The notes beneath the pieces were generated by a model, which ran no database searches, was not told the DNA's origin, and saw nothing but the letters and a program-made list of their open reading frames with translations. This document shows, piece by piece, positions 13,765-27,226 of a stretch of 64,000 bases of DNA (its first letter is position 1; each line of letters starts with the position of its first letter). The position numbers and the translations under genes are program-made. Source of the stretch: Strongyloides papillosus (lineage: Eukaryota > Nematoda > Chromadorea > Rhabditida > Strongyloididae); the NCBI GenBank assembly GCA_005656395.1, contig SRSI01000044.1, positions 1,116,001 to 1,180,000 of the forward strand, in the 5' to 3' direction.

Positions 13765-15192
13765 TTATGAAGTACAGAAGTCTTTAGTTCCAGTAGGTGG
13801 AGTGTCACTTCTGTATAAAGCCATTCTAACTTTATCATATGAAATACCATCAAATGCATATGTCCCTGCTTGTTGTTGATTTGTTGACATCTCTATACCT
13901 GGAGATGAAGCTTTTATTGAATCTTCTTTAGTTAAATCAACTGTTGAACAACTTCCATTATTATTTGGTATATATTTTCCATTAAGATTATTACCACATG
14001 AACCATACCACCAACCTCCTGTGCCCCATATTATTGATGAATTTTTAGGATCTACTAAAATATCACAATAATTAATAGGAAAACCATGAGCATCATTATT
14101 ATAAGCATCTGGGGTACTAAATGTTGCATTAATGTCAAATATTCCTGATGGACCATATCCTAAACCAATACCTTGATCTAATGGTGTAGCAGTCAATAAA
14201 TAATATGTACTTGAATCACCAATTACAAAATTATTGTAATACAAGGTTTTTATTGATTGGTTTCCACAACATAAATCAATCCTCATATCATAATGATATT
14301 GTCCATTATTTGTAATTTTATTCATATTTTTTAATCCAATCCAAAAATTACCATTTTTTTCTATTGTACCAATTAAACCTTCATACTCAGTATAATTTTT
14401 ATTGAAATCAGTACTACTACTAGTCGGTCCTCTAGCTTGTATAACAGTGTAAGACGAATTATTATTGCCAGGATCACAGTATACATCAAATGAAGAAGTA
14501 GTATAATTTAATGTTAATTTCCCCTCTGTAGTTGGCGAATCATTGCAATCTAAAATACCACTTATTTTTGGTTTTTGTGTTGTTGTAACTAAAACAGGAC
14601 CACTAACAATCCATGAAACTTTAGTTAAGGTAGGATCTAATAGACTATCATTTCTTTTATGAGTAAATGGTGCGAAATCGCTAATATCTGTAGGACCAGC
14701 AAATTGATGTGTAAATGAGTCAATCAATTGAACATCATTACCATTAATGTTATAAGCTTCTACTGATAATGAGAAACCCTTAATAAATCAAACATAAATA
14801 AATAAATATTATTATATGTAACATACAGCAAAAGCATCGTCATTACTTGTAATAAATAGCGGATTTATCCAATCTTTATATTTTCCCAAACCAAATTGAA
14901 TAGAATTAGAATTGTTTGAAACTTGCCCTAAGTCTATCCATTGATTTGATGGATTTCCTCCTTCACTTTGGCAATTTGCTACTCCACTTTTATCAGAGAG
15001 TAATGAGATACAAACTTTTAATTGAATATTACATTTCAGTCCAGTAAACCAAAATGGACTACAATGAGAACCATTATTAAGGTATCCCATTCCAACATCA
15101 TATTCTTGTAACAGTAAAGATAAAGAGTAGTTACCTAATATAATATGTAATAATGAACCTATTACGACCAACCCAAATAAAAATTGTCTCAT
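13765..15192 (-). CDS. Secreted MNNL-like plus fibrinogen C-terminal-like (FReD) protein
   Basis: Exons 15192-14827 and 14778-13765 join in frame and give 459 residues. Residues 1-20 form a signal peptide. Residues about 21-175 resemble the N-terminal domain of Notch ligands: SLSLLLQEYDVG, GYLNNGSHC, LKVCIS, a paired Cys, and FSLSVEAYNINGN followed by LIDSF. Residues about 200-459 read as a fibrinogen-related domain: FWIGLKNMN, YHYDMRIDLCC, TLYYNNFVIGD, and the hallmark GGWWYGSCGNNLNGKY, with the Cys of NYC and GSC placed for the usual C-terminal disulfide. The calcium loop is altered (STPDAYNND). No DSL or EGF repeats are present. The gene lies next to a one-domain paralogue. A role in recognition of glycans or cell surfaces is inferred from the FReD family. 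Confidence 0.8.
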
Positions 15193-17019
15193 AATTTAAT
15201 CTAAATTAAATGGTACAAAAAATTTAAGTAGATTATTAAAGTAATTGAGTAAAATATAAAATAAATTTATAAAAATTAATATAATATTTAAAATTAAGGA
15301 GTATAGGAAAGGAGTTGGGGTGAAGTAAATTTTATCTACATATATATTGTATTAAAATGTTAATAAGATACAAAAATAAAAATATTGCTTATAATTTTTT
15401 ATTTTACTACATTAAAAGATACTTTTATATTTCATTTTTACCCTTTTTATTATAATATTTTATTGGTAAGATTTATTTAGATAACAAATTTATGATCAAA
15501 CTTTATCTCCATACATATTCTTTTTTATGACTAATTTTATCGAGTAAATGTATATTTATATTTAAATATATTTACCGAAGATTAGTTGAAGAAGAATGTG
15601 ATGTAAGATAACTGATAATTTTTATTAGAAAACAGTTTTATTAATTTTTCTGATAATTTTTCATTTCTATTAATAGGACGTCATTAATTGTAACTTATCA
15701 ATCATCCACCTTACTGTAACTGAACTTTGTAATACTGGCGAATTTATTTTTCATTGAAAAATTTACATCTTTTTTCTTCAATGTATCTACTTTATTTTTT
15801 CACTCCATTTATCTTATCTACTTCATAACTAAGGAAAAAAAATCTAAATCCAAAATATCTTTTTTTATTATTATATCTTTTAAATGTTAAAAAAAAGATA
15901 ATGCAATATAAACTTTCAATTTAAATAACCTTTATTTTATAAAAGCATCCTAAAAAATAATTTATGAAGGGAGTAAAAAAAGAAATGAGAAAAAGGAGAC
16001 AGCAGGAGTTAAGTGCATGTAAGATTAGTAGATAAGAAAATTGCATTTTTTGTTCCTTATATTATATTTAAAATTGTAATTAACTCACTTTAAAAAAGTT
16101 ATAATGTTTTTGTAAAGTTTAATTGGCATTCACTATTAATTTATTAGTAATATGGTGATAAAAAAAATTTTTATCATAAAAATTAATAACAAATTTTGTG
16201 TAATTCTTAATTTTAATAAATATATATACTCACTTTTAAAGGTCATTTAATATTAAAATTAAAAACATTTTCTTTTTCTTAATATATGACATTATATTTC
16301 TTAAAGGTTTCATTCATTGTAACTATAAAATCTTATGATTTTTATACAATTCAATTTTTTTATCAAAAAAATCCCTTGTGTCATTGTTATAAGGAAAGTT
16401 ATGTGAAGTTTAACATTATAATACTTATATATGTATATGTTCTGAGGATATGTTTTCAGTATCATTTTTCTTAAAAAAAAAATTTTATACTCCGTTTCTA
16501 AAATAAAATACTTGACAAGTTTTATATAAAAAAATATGCCTTTTATTATGATTAGAGGAATATCTTTTTTTTGTAAAGGATAATGTTGTACATGATAACC
16601 TTTTTTATAATTTATTTTTACTTAGAAATCTTTTTTTATTTTTCCATTTTATTTACTTTAAAAAAATCCGTTTTATAATAGAAAAAAATGCGTAATTTCT
16701 TTAATTTGATTTAGACCACTGCGATTGAAAGAAACAATAGCTATTATAATAAAATTTTATTAAAGCTTAACTACAACCATTAATGGTAACGGTTGAAAAG
16801 GAAAAAAATTATAAGTCAATGAGAGAGAATTGAAAATACAAATTTTAGTACCTTTCTATTTTTTAAGATACATTTTAATCTAAAAAAGGAGTAAATGATT
16901 GTTTTTTTCTAATATTCTTTATTATTGTCAATTAAATATGGTTTAAATAATATTATTTCTACAACATCTATAATAAAAAATAAAATTTTTTTGGTCCTTG
17001 ATATGAAAGTGTTGAAAAA
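15193..17019. other. intergenic between divergent genes
   Basis: Holds the promoters of the MNNL-FReD gene (-) and the GPCR gene (+). A 62-codon frame at 16286-16474 is low in complexity and not convincing. No repeat pair seen. Confidence 0.55.
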
Positions 17020-19595
17020 ATGTTTAATATTAGTGAAATGGATATTGTGAATCAATTGAAATCTATTGTGTTGAAAGATGAATTTCCATGTTTTGTTGAT
17101 ATTATATTATTTTTATGTCTTGAATTACTTGGGATTTTTGCTATCTTTGGAAATGCTCTATTAGTATTAGTACTATTGAGAAATAAATATTTAACAAAAC
17201 CAAGGTATAATAACAATATAATTTATATTTTTTTATAAAAGTGTTATTTTATAGTTTTGTACTAATGTTCTCATTGGCTGTAGCTGACGTAATACATGGA
17301 CTGGTAACAACATTACATTTCTATCCACCAATTTTATTAAAAAAAACAATATTTCCATGGATTGCTGTTAGAATTTGGAATATCTTAGACTGGACGGCAT
17401 GGGGTATCACATTAACGTAAGTTTCTTTTTGTAAATTAATTCTATTTAGACAATTATTTAGACATATGGCAGCAATGTGTCTTGATAGACTTACTGCAAT
17501 AATGCTCTATGCACGGTACAATCAAATCATTACACTTCAAAGGATCTCTCGTTTTACAATAGTTTGCTGGACAATTTTTCTCCTAATAAATATCCTGTTT
17601 TTTATATTTAACTTTTGCTGCATGATAACACCAATTAAAGCTCATAGTTATTATAGTTTCAGTTATAAAAATGATGGTAAGATACATATATCTTTAAAAT
17701 AAAGATATAGCAGAATTTTTTTCAACTATTCATTTTTTCGTTTAATTTTAGATAGTACTGAATATACCTATAAAGATGTAAACATATTTGTTTATCTATA
17801 TACCCCTTTAGAAATAAGTGCATTTTGCATATTAGCTATATCGAATCCCATTACTCTAGTTCAACTTTACAGGCAACATAAACGAAAAGTAGCCTTAAGG
17901 ATGTAAGTTTTTAAATAATAAAAAAAATTTTTTAATGAAAAAAGACAAATAAATTTTGACATATTATTTTTTTTGATAAAATCTTTAAAATTGATGTGTT
18001 TATAAAACAATAAATTATTTTTATTTAATATTTACATAAACATTTTTTAGAAATTTTCAAGCTAGTGCTATGTTACTTGAAATGTCAGTTAGAATGGGTT
18101 CTAAACATATAAGTAATGAATTGAAAGATATAGCAGGAAGAAAGTCAAGTAGACAACAACAGCGAATTCTATTTCAGGTATCTTACTTAAAAAATATAAA
18201 AAATAACAAACATTTCTAAATCCTTTATCATTTACATCTACTTTTCTTTCTTATTTTTTTTTACAGATTTCCGTCGTTGCTGTAATTTTTTTCTCCTACA
18301 TGACAGCATATTATTTATACATTCATGTTATTACACAAAATAGCAAATGGTTAAGTGTTTTCCATTCCTTTTTTTATTCCACTACTCATATGATAAATCC
18401 AATTATCCATTTTTCATTTAACAAAGAAATGAGATCTCATCTTAGAAAATTGTTAATTGAATTTAGATTTATTAGATTTCTTCAAATTATCTTAAATAGT
18501 AGTACTTCTTTATCCTCCTTTCAAAATTCAACTTCAACAAAATATGACAAAAAAACGTAAGAAGATAAAAATATTTAAAAAATCTTAACTAATCTGATTA
18601 TTAAATTTTATATCTTTAGTAGTTCTTTTAATCAAATTGATAAGAATACTTGTGATATTATTAGTTATAATGATGATACAAAAATACTAAATGATACATT
18701 CAAAAAAGAAAGACTTTTTAAAACAGAATCATCAAAATCAACAAAAATATCATTCTTAAATTCTGAGAAAACATCTATGACATCAGATGGCATGACAAAA
18801 ATTCCAGGAATTATAAAAATAACGCAAATTCAAGAAGGTTTTGAGAGTAAGGATGAGAATAAGTATGTTCTTAGAAAGATAACTGCAAATGACAAAAAAA
18901 GTCATAAATTAGAAAATTATAGGTAATATTTATTGTTTAATATTTCTATTTAAGCATTACTGTAATTTTTTTTTTTAAGATTAAATGAAACAGATTTATC
19001 TTTAGTAGATACGTTGGTATTAAAAGTGTCTCAAAAACATTCAATAAATGAAGGTTTTGTTGAAGATGAGGAGAGGAATAATTTAAAAAGATCTATAACA
19101 TTATCAAATGATTACAATGAGTATCAAAAAAACAATTATGATTTTGATGTTGTAAATTATGATGAAATTAATAGTCAAAATTGTCACTTTATTCCTAAAT
19201 CATCAACATATACTTCCTTAACAACCCGCAAACGGTAATATGTTTGTTTAATTAATTATATTTATTATTTAAATTTTGATATATCTAAAGAATCACATTA
19301 AAAGATAATTTTTAGGAATGAAGATTATTTTTCATATAATTTAATGAATGATAAACAGCACAAAAAATTTACTATTGATAACGTGGTAAATAAACTTAAG
19401 ATAAAAGAAAGAGATGATATTGGAGAACATTTTATGGAAGAAAAAAATAAAAATAATCCCCGTGATGGAGATAAAAATAGTTTTTTCTCTTTTTTACCAC
19501 AAAAATCTAATATTAATGGTAGTCAAAGTTTTATTAAAAATGATGATGAAATAACAATTCTTGAACAAATCGATGAATTTGAAGTTTGTCTTTAA
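17020..19595 (+). CDS. Rhodopsin-like GPCR with a very long cytoplasmic tail
   Basis: Nine exons: 17020-17204, 17255-17416, 17462-17676, 17752-17902, 18051-18177, 18267-18556, 18620-18922, 18980-19234, 19316-19595, all frame-consistent, giving 655 residues. Seven-helix features: TM1 with FGNALLVLVLL, TM2 with FSLAVADVIHG, TM3 ending CLDRLTAIMLYARY (a DRY-type motif read as DRL), TM6 from ISVVAVIFFSY, and TM7 with HMINPIIHFSFNKEMR (NPxxY read as NPIIH). The seven helices end near residue 350, leaving about 300 residues of charged, Ser/Lys/Asp-rich tail over the last three and a half exons. The ligand is unknown; I could not assign it to a nematode chemoreceptor family. The third intracellular loop is longish and basic. 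Confidence 0.85.
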
Positions 19596-19717
19596 CTTTT
19601 CTTTACCTATTAATTAATTATAAATGGTAACAAAAAAATCTTTATCTTTTTTAAATATTCATAATAATAAAATATCTACAAATATTTAGCATTATATGAT
19701 TGCAATAAATTAAAGTG

Positions 19718-20363
19718 TCATTGTAAGAGTTTATTGTCAATAAAAGGTAAGCAAGCAAGAATTGATTTTTTTAATGACATTGGGAACTTGGGTAAACTAG
19801 TAACACTTAAATTATCATATATCGAAATATTATCATCATGTACAATTTTATTTTCTATTTGATTGTTGTTACTCCCATTCTTCCCCCTATCATCCTCCCA
19901 ATCAAATTTTTTTCCCAATATACAGTGCGGTATTCGTTGGCGGATGATAAGGAAACGAAGCCACTCCTGCGTCTCAAGGATATTTGAAATACCATACATT
20001 TCTACTGTAAACCAACGTCCTCTCACTGATAGTGAATTTTTCTTCTCATCAGCCTCTACGTAACATATTGAAACTAGTGGTATAGTTGTTTTGAATGGTG
20101 GTACAAAACCTTCTAAATGTAAATTTGAATATTGAATTTTTACTGTTCCTTTGTAAACAACACGTGGAATTAGTTTTTTCCGTATCCTCCAATAAACTAC
20201 CTAGATGAATTTTAAAAATAAAAAAGAATAACTAATGAGTTACCTTGCACCTCCATACAGCATTTGTACCAGATTCATCACCAACAAAGTCGGGTGATTC
20301 TCTAGGTCGTTTTAATAATTGAATATAGTCAGAATTAGAAAATTGTGAATGATTCATCTTCAT
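19718..20363 (-). CDS. Small intracellular protein with PH/PTB-like fold pattern, unknown
   Basis: Exons 20363-20244 and 20200-19718 give 200 residues with no signal peptide. After a polar N-terminus there is a run of predicted strands (VVYWRIRKKLIPRVVYKG, TVKIQYSNLHLEG, IPLVSICYVEAD, LSVRGRWFTVEMYG) followed by a helix with a conserved-looking Trp (ETQEWLRFLIIRQ). Seven strands capped by a helix with Trp is the order of PH-type domains, so that fold is suggested, but the match is by pattern only. The tail from about residue 130 is Asn/Asp-rich and probably disordered. It is convergent with the GPCR gene upstream (120 bp between stop codons). The first of two close Met codons was used. Confidence 0.6.
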
Positions 20364-21548
20364 GAACTATCTTACGTTTATTTTTTTAAAAACTTTAATT
20401 TATTTTTCCTACTAATATGTAGGATAATTTTTCATTATAAATGATATGGAAAATTAATTGTTAAATAAAAATAATAAAAAAAATTATATCAATGAAAAAT
20501 GGTAATTGATATATTTAAATATTTTAACAAATAAAATGAAGCTAATGTTTTATTTATTTTTAGTTCTTACAGGTGCAAGAATTAAAATAGAATGATACAA
20601 ATGTAATAAAGTAAGCTGATATTATCATCAATTGTGATTTGTTAAGGTACTTTTACAATAAGTAAATAAAATATATGATAATAAAGAAAATGTGATGAGA
20701 AGATTTAGAGTAGTTATTATTACTTTATTCGAAGATCCTCTAAATAAAACTGGACTTTTGCTTTGAAGTGAAGCGAACATATTTTAGATAATGTTTATAA
20801 AAGTGAAAAGTTTTTTGAAAATAAATAATAAGTTAAATGATTGAATTTCATGTTTTAATTTTTTTTTATGTTTTATTATTAAGTATTATTGTTAATGAAA
20901 GATAAGAGAATTGTATTTTAATAAAACTTTGCATTTTATTTCAATTTTCATCATCGTTAGTTTTATTATTTATATGTTAAAACAATAACCTTTTTAATCA
21001 TCAGTTACTAAAAAAATTGTTTTTAAAATGATTAATTGGAAGGAAATCTTAAAGATAAATAAAAAAATCAAAACAAAATAACTATTAGCTTATTCCTTAA
21101 CAATAGTATATACATAACATTTACGAGGCGAAATTTTATGATTCTTAACGAAATATTTATTTTATATATTATAAGGTTATTCTAATAAATTCATTATATA
21201 ATCACCAAAATTTTGGCAGAAAAATGTAATGAAAGTACAAATATTATGATTAGGCTAACAAGATGATATGTACAATTAAAAATACCAATTGTTCATCAAA
21301 AATATTTTCTATAACCGGATCTTAGTAATTGTTTAAAACTCCAAATCATGTTTTAACACTTAAAAATTTTTGCAATTGAATTAATATTTAGTATTAAATT
21401 TGAATTAGAAGTAACACAATGGAAAAAATAATATAAATAAATTAGGCGAATCACCACGTTTTTGTTATGATTAATTTGTTTACAATATTATGGTTATATA
21501 AGGTGATATATTTTTCAAAAAAGTTTAGTTTCAATTTAATATTTTAAT
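20364..21548. other. intergenic, divergent promoters
   Basis: No gene seen. A TATA-like element (GTTATATAAGG near 21492) lies about 50 bp before the start of the next gene. Confidence 0.5.
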
Positions 21549-21932
21549 ATGTTTGTTATACATATTTTTGTATTTTTAATCTTCTATGTTAATTCAACTT
21601 TTAGTATTGGTGGAATAAATGAATTAAAATCACTTACAGGAAATCGTCCTTATATGGGCTATGGAAATCCAACATATGAGGAAAGGTTAAGAAATTCACA
21701 ATATTATGTTCCTGGAAATAATTTATATGGTAATAATGAGCAATATAGAACGGAAATGGCACAAGATTACACTCAAAATTACTACACATCTGGAATGTTT
21801 CCATACTCTGAAATGACAAATGATCCAAGGCTCATGAATATAAATCAATATAATAGAATTCCACAATATCCCAGTTACAATCTTATAAACAACCCATATG
21901 GAAATCGTTTTTCTAGAAATTTTGGTTTTTAA
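21549..21932 (+). CDS. Small secreted Tyr/Asn/Pro-rich protein
   Basis: A single-exon frame of 127 residues. Residues 1-20 form a signal peptide (hydrophobic core IHIFVFLIFYV, cleavage likely after STFS). The mature part has no Cys and is rich in Tyr, Asn, Gly, Arg and Met, with repeated aromatic clusters (RPYMGYGNPTYEERL, SQYYVPGNN, QNYYTSGMFPY). This composition is typical of cuticle, eggshell or surface-coat proteins whose tyrosines are crosslinked, or of precursor peptides; no dibasic peptide-cleavage series is evident. A TATA-like sequence lies just upstream. No homologue was recognised. Confidence 0.7.
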   Translation: MFVIHIFVFLIFYVNSTFSIGGINELKSLTGNRPYMGYGNPTYEERLRNSQYYVPGNNLYGNNEQYRTEMAQDYTQNYYTSGMFPYSEMTNDPRLMNINQYNRIPQYPSYNLINNPYGNRFSRNFGF

Positions 21933-22170
21933 ATCAATAATATAAAATTACTGATTGATTGTAATTTTACCTAGTCATTTATAAATTTAAAATTTTCATT
22001 TTAATAATTTAATTATAAAATGTAAAAGAAATAAAAACATTTTAATTAATTTCTTATAAGAGGAAAATATAAATATTTTTCAATAGTATTTATTGAAATA
22101 AAAAAATTATTCTTGATGTATTTTGAGACTATTATTTATTGAATAACAAAAAAATAGTAATATTATTTAT

Positions 22171-23815
22171 TCAAATTCCTTTCTTTTCACCATCATAATG
22201 ATTTTGTTGTGTTAATGAAGTTGAAGAATTTTTAACTAATAAATTTTTTAATTCTTTTGAAGCTAATTTTTCTTGTTTATTTTTTAATTTTGTTGATGAC
22301 CATGTTGAATGAAGATCTTTAAAATGTCTTGTAAAAACAAAGTATACCTAAAGATGATATGTTTTATATAAAAGTTATTTATTTATTACCATTGGATTTG
22401 CACATGAATTTACATTAAATAAAAAGTTAGCAGTGTCTTTCATAAAAATAAACCATGAGACAGTTTGATATTTTGAAAAATCAAAAAGTCTAACAATTAA
22501 ACCACCAGTATGGCAGATAAAAAACATAATGACAATAGCAATTAGGAGCATTGCTGATCTCCTTTCCTGAGCTAGACGACGTTTATGGCCAACAGATTCA
22601 ATTTGCCTCTCCCTCATACTTTTTAATATTTTTCCATGCAATACTAATATAAGTAGACAAGGAATAAGATATACACATACTGGATATACAATTATTTCCC
22701 ACTAAAAAAGATTTTTTTATAAAAAATGTCATAAAAAATATACGTATAACATACAATTATTCTATAATTAACATCATATATAAATTTTTTATACTCATAT
22801 GCCAAAAACCATTTTCTGTTTGGATCATAATTTTGTTGTTTATAAAGAATATCCTCAGTTGTTTGAAGATCAATCCATTTCCATTCATATTCTAACCATT
22901 TACGAAAGTTAAATAAAAATGCAACTATTGTAATACATATTAAAATTTTCCAATTTGAATTCTTATCTGTTAATGATGATAAGGGATTTGATATTACACG
23001 ATACCTTTTTATACATATATAGCACATTGTCCATATTGACGAGCAATTAGCTGTTAATAAGACAGGACCAAATAAACCTGTGGATATGAATGAAATTTGT
23101 CCTAGACGACTTGAAAACTCACTCCCTAAAGTTATATTTAGTACATAAATATTTATAGTAAAAATTGTATACATTTTATTATTTGATAATATAATATTTA
23201 TTTTATCTATTAACAAATTTAGTAGTAGAAATAAAATTAAATATGGGTACTACTTCTAGTAAAAATGCATAATTATGATTTTTGAAGTTTAATTGCTGTA
23301 TCCTAGTGTTATTTATAAAATTATTTTTCCTATTTAAATTTTAAAAATTAGAAGAAAAAAAATATTAGTAGAAGGGTAGTTAGTGTTAAAAAATTTCCCG
23401 TACACATAAAATTTTTTTTCATATATTTTTTCATGGTTTATATAAGACGATAAACAAATTTATTTTTTATATTATACGTCAAAGATTGGTTTTTCTAATT
23501 TTATATAAGTAATTGAAATTTAAAAAATATTTAAACTTTTTAAAACGTCATAGTAATTTTTAATGTAGACTTACCTGAAAATTGATGTAAAGCTGGAATA
23601 TATAAGACAAAAAGTGAAAAAAATAATTGAAGACTATCACATATTGATAATGATATTAATGCTGGGACAATTGGATGTTTCCGATGGAGGATAAATACTG
23701 CTAAACATGCTATATTTAATAATAATCCAAGAATACAAACTAATGGTAGTAGGTATAATGTTAATAAACATCCACTGTAATTCCATCCATCAGTAATGTT
23801 ATTACATAAATTCAT
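22171..23815 (-). CDS. Neuropeptide-type GPCR (FMRFamide-receptor-like)
   Basis: Four exons (23815-23575, 23125-22755, 22701-22390, 22347-22171) give 366 residues. An N-glycosylation site (NNIT) precedes TM1 (LPLVCILGLLLNIACLAVF, with the GN motif read as LLN). TM2 contains SLSICDSLQLFFSLFVL. TM3 has ANCSSIWTMCYICIKRYRVI, with the DRY triad read as KRY. TM5 is VYPVCVYLIPCLLILVLHG, the third loop is basic (RERQIESVGHKRRLAQERRS), TM6 is MLLIAIVIMFFICHTGG, and TM7 carries NSCANPMVYFVF, an intact NPxxY motif completed across the last intron. The TM7 and third-loop pattern resembles nematode frpr-type receptors; this is family inference and the ligand is unknown. The first intron is unusually long (about 450 bp). 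Confidence 0.82.
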
Positions 23816-26800
23816 TCTTGATATATACTTTTGATTTTATCATCTATAATGAAATATAAGTTTTCATAAAAAACAAAGTATTAGACTTTTATTAATAATT
23901 TATGATAATCATATAATTTTACCTGAAAATACTTTCCTTTATGTTAACTTTGAAAAAAATAAAATCATTATATGACTACACCTCTCTAAAAATATAGCAA
24001 TTAATTCTTTTTTAATATTAGGAATTTTAAGAAAGTTTAAAGTTAACTAAAAAGGAATTTAAAAAAGAATATTTTTAAACAAAATAAAACATTGAATTTT
24101 TTTCTTTTATTTTGTAATTAGACCATATGTAAATAAGTATAAAAATAATAAAGTATTTTGAATAGAATATAAGTCATTTTTTGGTTTATTTAAGCAATAT
24201 TTAAAAAGCACTAAAAACAAATATTTTATCTATTGAAAGTTATTTAGAATAGTCCTTATCTATAATAATTTTCCTGATCATTAATTTTTTTCATAAAACT
24301 TATTGCTTCACTAAAATCTTTTTCAGAGTTCAAAAAAAAGTGTAATCGAGATAAAAAGGTCATATATTCAAATATGTCCTAAGTACCTTTTATATCTTAA
24401 TATTTAATCAAAAAAAGTATTAAAAAAATCTTATTATCATAAAAAAATAAAAACCAAAAATAGTTTTACGATTATTTATAATAAATATTATGTTCATAAC
24501 TTTTCCCATTAAACAGTATTAATTTCTTTTTTCAAAATGTTTAAATTCATAAATAACACTGGGAAGGGGGAGATAAAAAATTCATTATTTTAAAAATATC
24601 AATTAACAATTTAAGCGAATAAATTTGATTAGCAACCTTTAAAAATTAATATGTTTTCCGGTGGGTATATTAGGAAAAATATGGATAAATTTATTCATAA
24701 TAACTGGGTAAGATAAAAGCATTGTAACATTTTTGTTTTTAACATGCGAAAAAAAGTATATAAAAATTTGTTATTCAACTTAAAAATCAGTGTTATTTTG
24801 GGTAAAGGTAATTAAAAAAGAAAATAAAAAAAAATACTCAATACACTTATCTATTTAAAATAAAAAATAACGGCACTTAAAAGTTTAAGGAGATATTACA
24901 AGTTTATAAAATAATAAAAAGTTTGTTGTTAATTGTACATAGAATCAGTAAAATCTTAAAACTAAAGTAATATTTAATTATTCTAAGAAGGAAATGTCAT
25001 GGTAATTGTAAAGTGATAAATATTCCATTTTTTTCCTTTCCTTTTTTTGAAAATTTTAAAATTTAAAAGTCAAAAAATGTTATCATTAAAGAATTCTTTT
25101 ATGTTTCCTCATAAAAATAATAAATTGCCAAAAGTAAAAATATAATTTTAGGAAATTAATAAATAAAATTTAAATAAATCCTAAAAAACGATATCAAAAT
25201 AGTAGTGATAAAATTTAATGAATTTTTCTAAAAATTTATCAAACAAATTATATGCTAGTTATAGTGAGGATAAAAATATATTATTATTGCTTTACTAAAC
25301 ATTTAATGTGTTAACTCTTATTTAATAAAAAAATAGAAGATATATGTATCAATTAACTTTAAACATTTAATTAAAATAAAGTAAACATATTAGATGATGT
25401 TATATATATAAAAAAATGTAATTTTTTATCACAACTTTAAATAAATATTTATACATACATTTATTTTATTATTAAAAAAATTTTTAAAACAATATAGTTG
25501 TACGTAAAAGTTACAATAAACTATACTACTTCTTTACTATAAATTATTAGTATAATAAATGATTTTGTTATGATAAATTACTATTTTTAAATATTCAGTT
25601 AAGCTATTTTGAAAGAAAAAGATATATCTTAACAATTCATACACAATAAAATAAAATAGTATCATGTTTTCATTTTTATGCTAAACTTAAGAAATAAAAA
25701 AAATATTTCTTATAAAAGTAGAACTAGAAGATTAATAAATGATTTTTTTTTCTCTTTTTTATATAAAATTCTTTTTTTCAATTCGATGTTCCTGTAAAGA
25801 GTGATAATTATATTTACATTATGAGATATATATCAAATTCATATTTATAAAGGTAGTAAATAACATTTAAAAAAATAAATAATATTATTATTATTTTTTT
25901 GGAATAAAACCAAATTACGTTTAGTAGGATAGTAGTTTTTTAGTTGTCCGAAAATCTATTCGACTCTTGTATTTTTTTATTATTTAATTGAGGAAAATGA
26001 TACTATTACCATGAATAATGATAAATAGAAAATTTTATGATAAAGATTTTAAAAAGTACAAATAAAAATAAAGTATGTAAAAGATAGGATATTTTATCAA
26101 AATATTGAACTCCCTATAGATTGTGATTGACAAAGAAATTTTTTTACTTAAGCTATAATTTTACATTATATCTTGATATAAAATATAAAAATAACGAAAG
26201 AAATGTTTACAGTAATCGAATTAATCATAATCTATCATCGGCATAATTGGCAGCAAAAAAAACGAATAATTTAACTATTATGTATATTTTAAAAAAATAT
26301 TAGCGCTTTATTTAAAAATTTTTTTTTATTTTAAAGATTAGAAAAAAAGATTATATAGCTTTTATTAAAAAATTTTTTTAATTTCAGAATATAAGTTGTT
26401 TTTAATTTTAAAAGTATTTATTAATTTTACTAAATACCTTTAATTTAATACCATACAATTTTAAATTTTCATAATACTAATTAAATTTCATAATTAAAAA
26501 TAATTATTATTTTTGTTATTGAGCATTTGGTAACAACATTTTAGTCAAAAAAATTATAAACAAAATATTCTTATATAAGAAAATATGGTTTCAAATATGT
26601 ATAAACATATGAATATGTGTAAATGTTATACATATATGATTTCAAATAAGAATATAATTCAGTTTAAAGATAGAGCTTGAAAGCAATTATCTATTAAATG
26701 TGATTAGGGTTAAAGGGAACGATGCCTACAACATATTTTTTTCCTTTTGTAATATGTTAATGATAAAGTCTTTATGATCAAATTGGCTTATCAAGGGGTA

Positions 26801-27226
26801 ATTGAAAATTTATGGGAAAAATCTTGTTTACATTTTTAATTTATAACTTATATTTTAATATCTTCAATGAATATGTTATGTCTAATTTTACAATTAATTA
26901 ATAATAAAGCTTTTACATCAGGTTTCAAGTGCCACTCATTAAACATTTTATTTATATCAGTTATAAAAGATGATTATAACATTTTAAGGATGATGATGTA
27001 AGAATACCAATTTATATTGACTTATAAAATTTTATTCTATTTATCAAGGTCTTTAATGAGAAATCAATCGTTTTCTTGCAATTACCTTTGACATTTATAG
27101 TATACATATTGATCCAAGAGTATACTTTTTGTCTCATCTACTAGTTGACTTTTCATGCAAACGTATTTTATTATTTCGCGTTAATCAAATTAAATTCTAA
27201 TTGTTGTAACGAATCATTTTTTAACC
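23816..27226. other. long intergenic region between divergent genes
   Basis: About 3.4 kb of very AT-rich sequence with long A and T runs. No open frame with coding character, RNA gene or inverted-repeat pair was recognised. Confidence 0.5.

Noticed and set aside
16286..16474. 62-codon plus-strand frame before the first GPCR
   Set aside because: Low-complexity Phe/Ile/Tyr content typical of non-coding AT-rich sequence.
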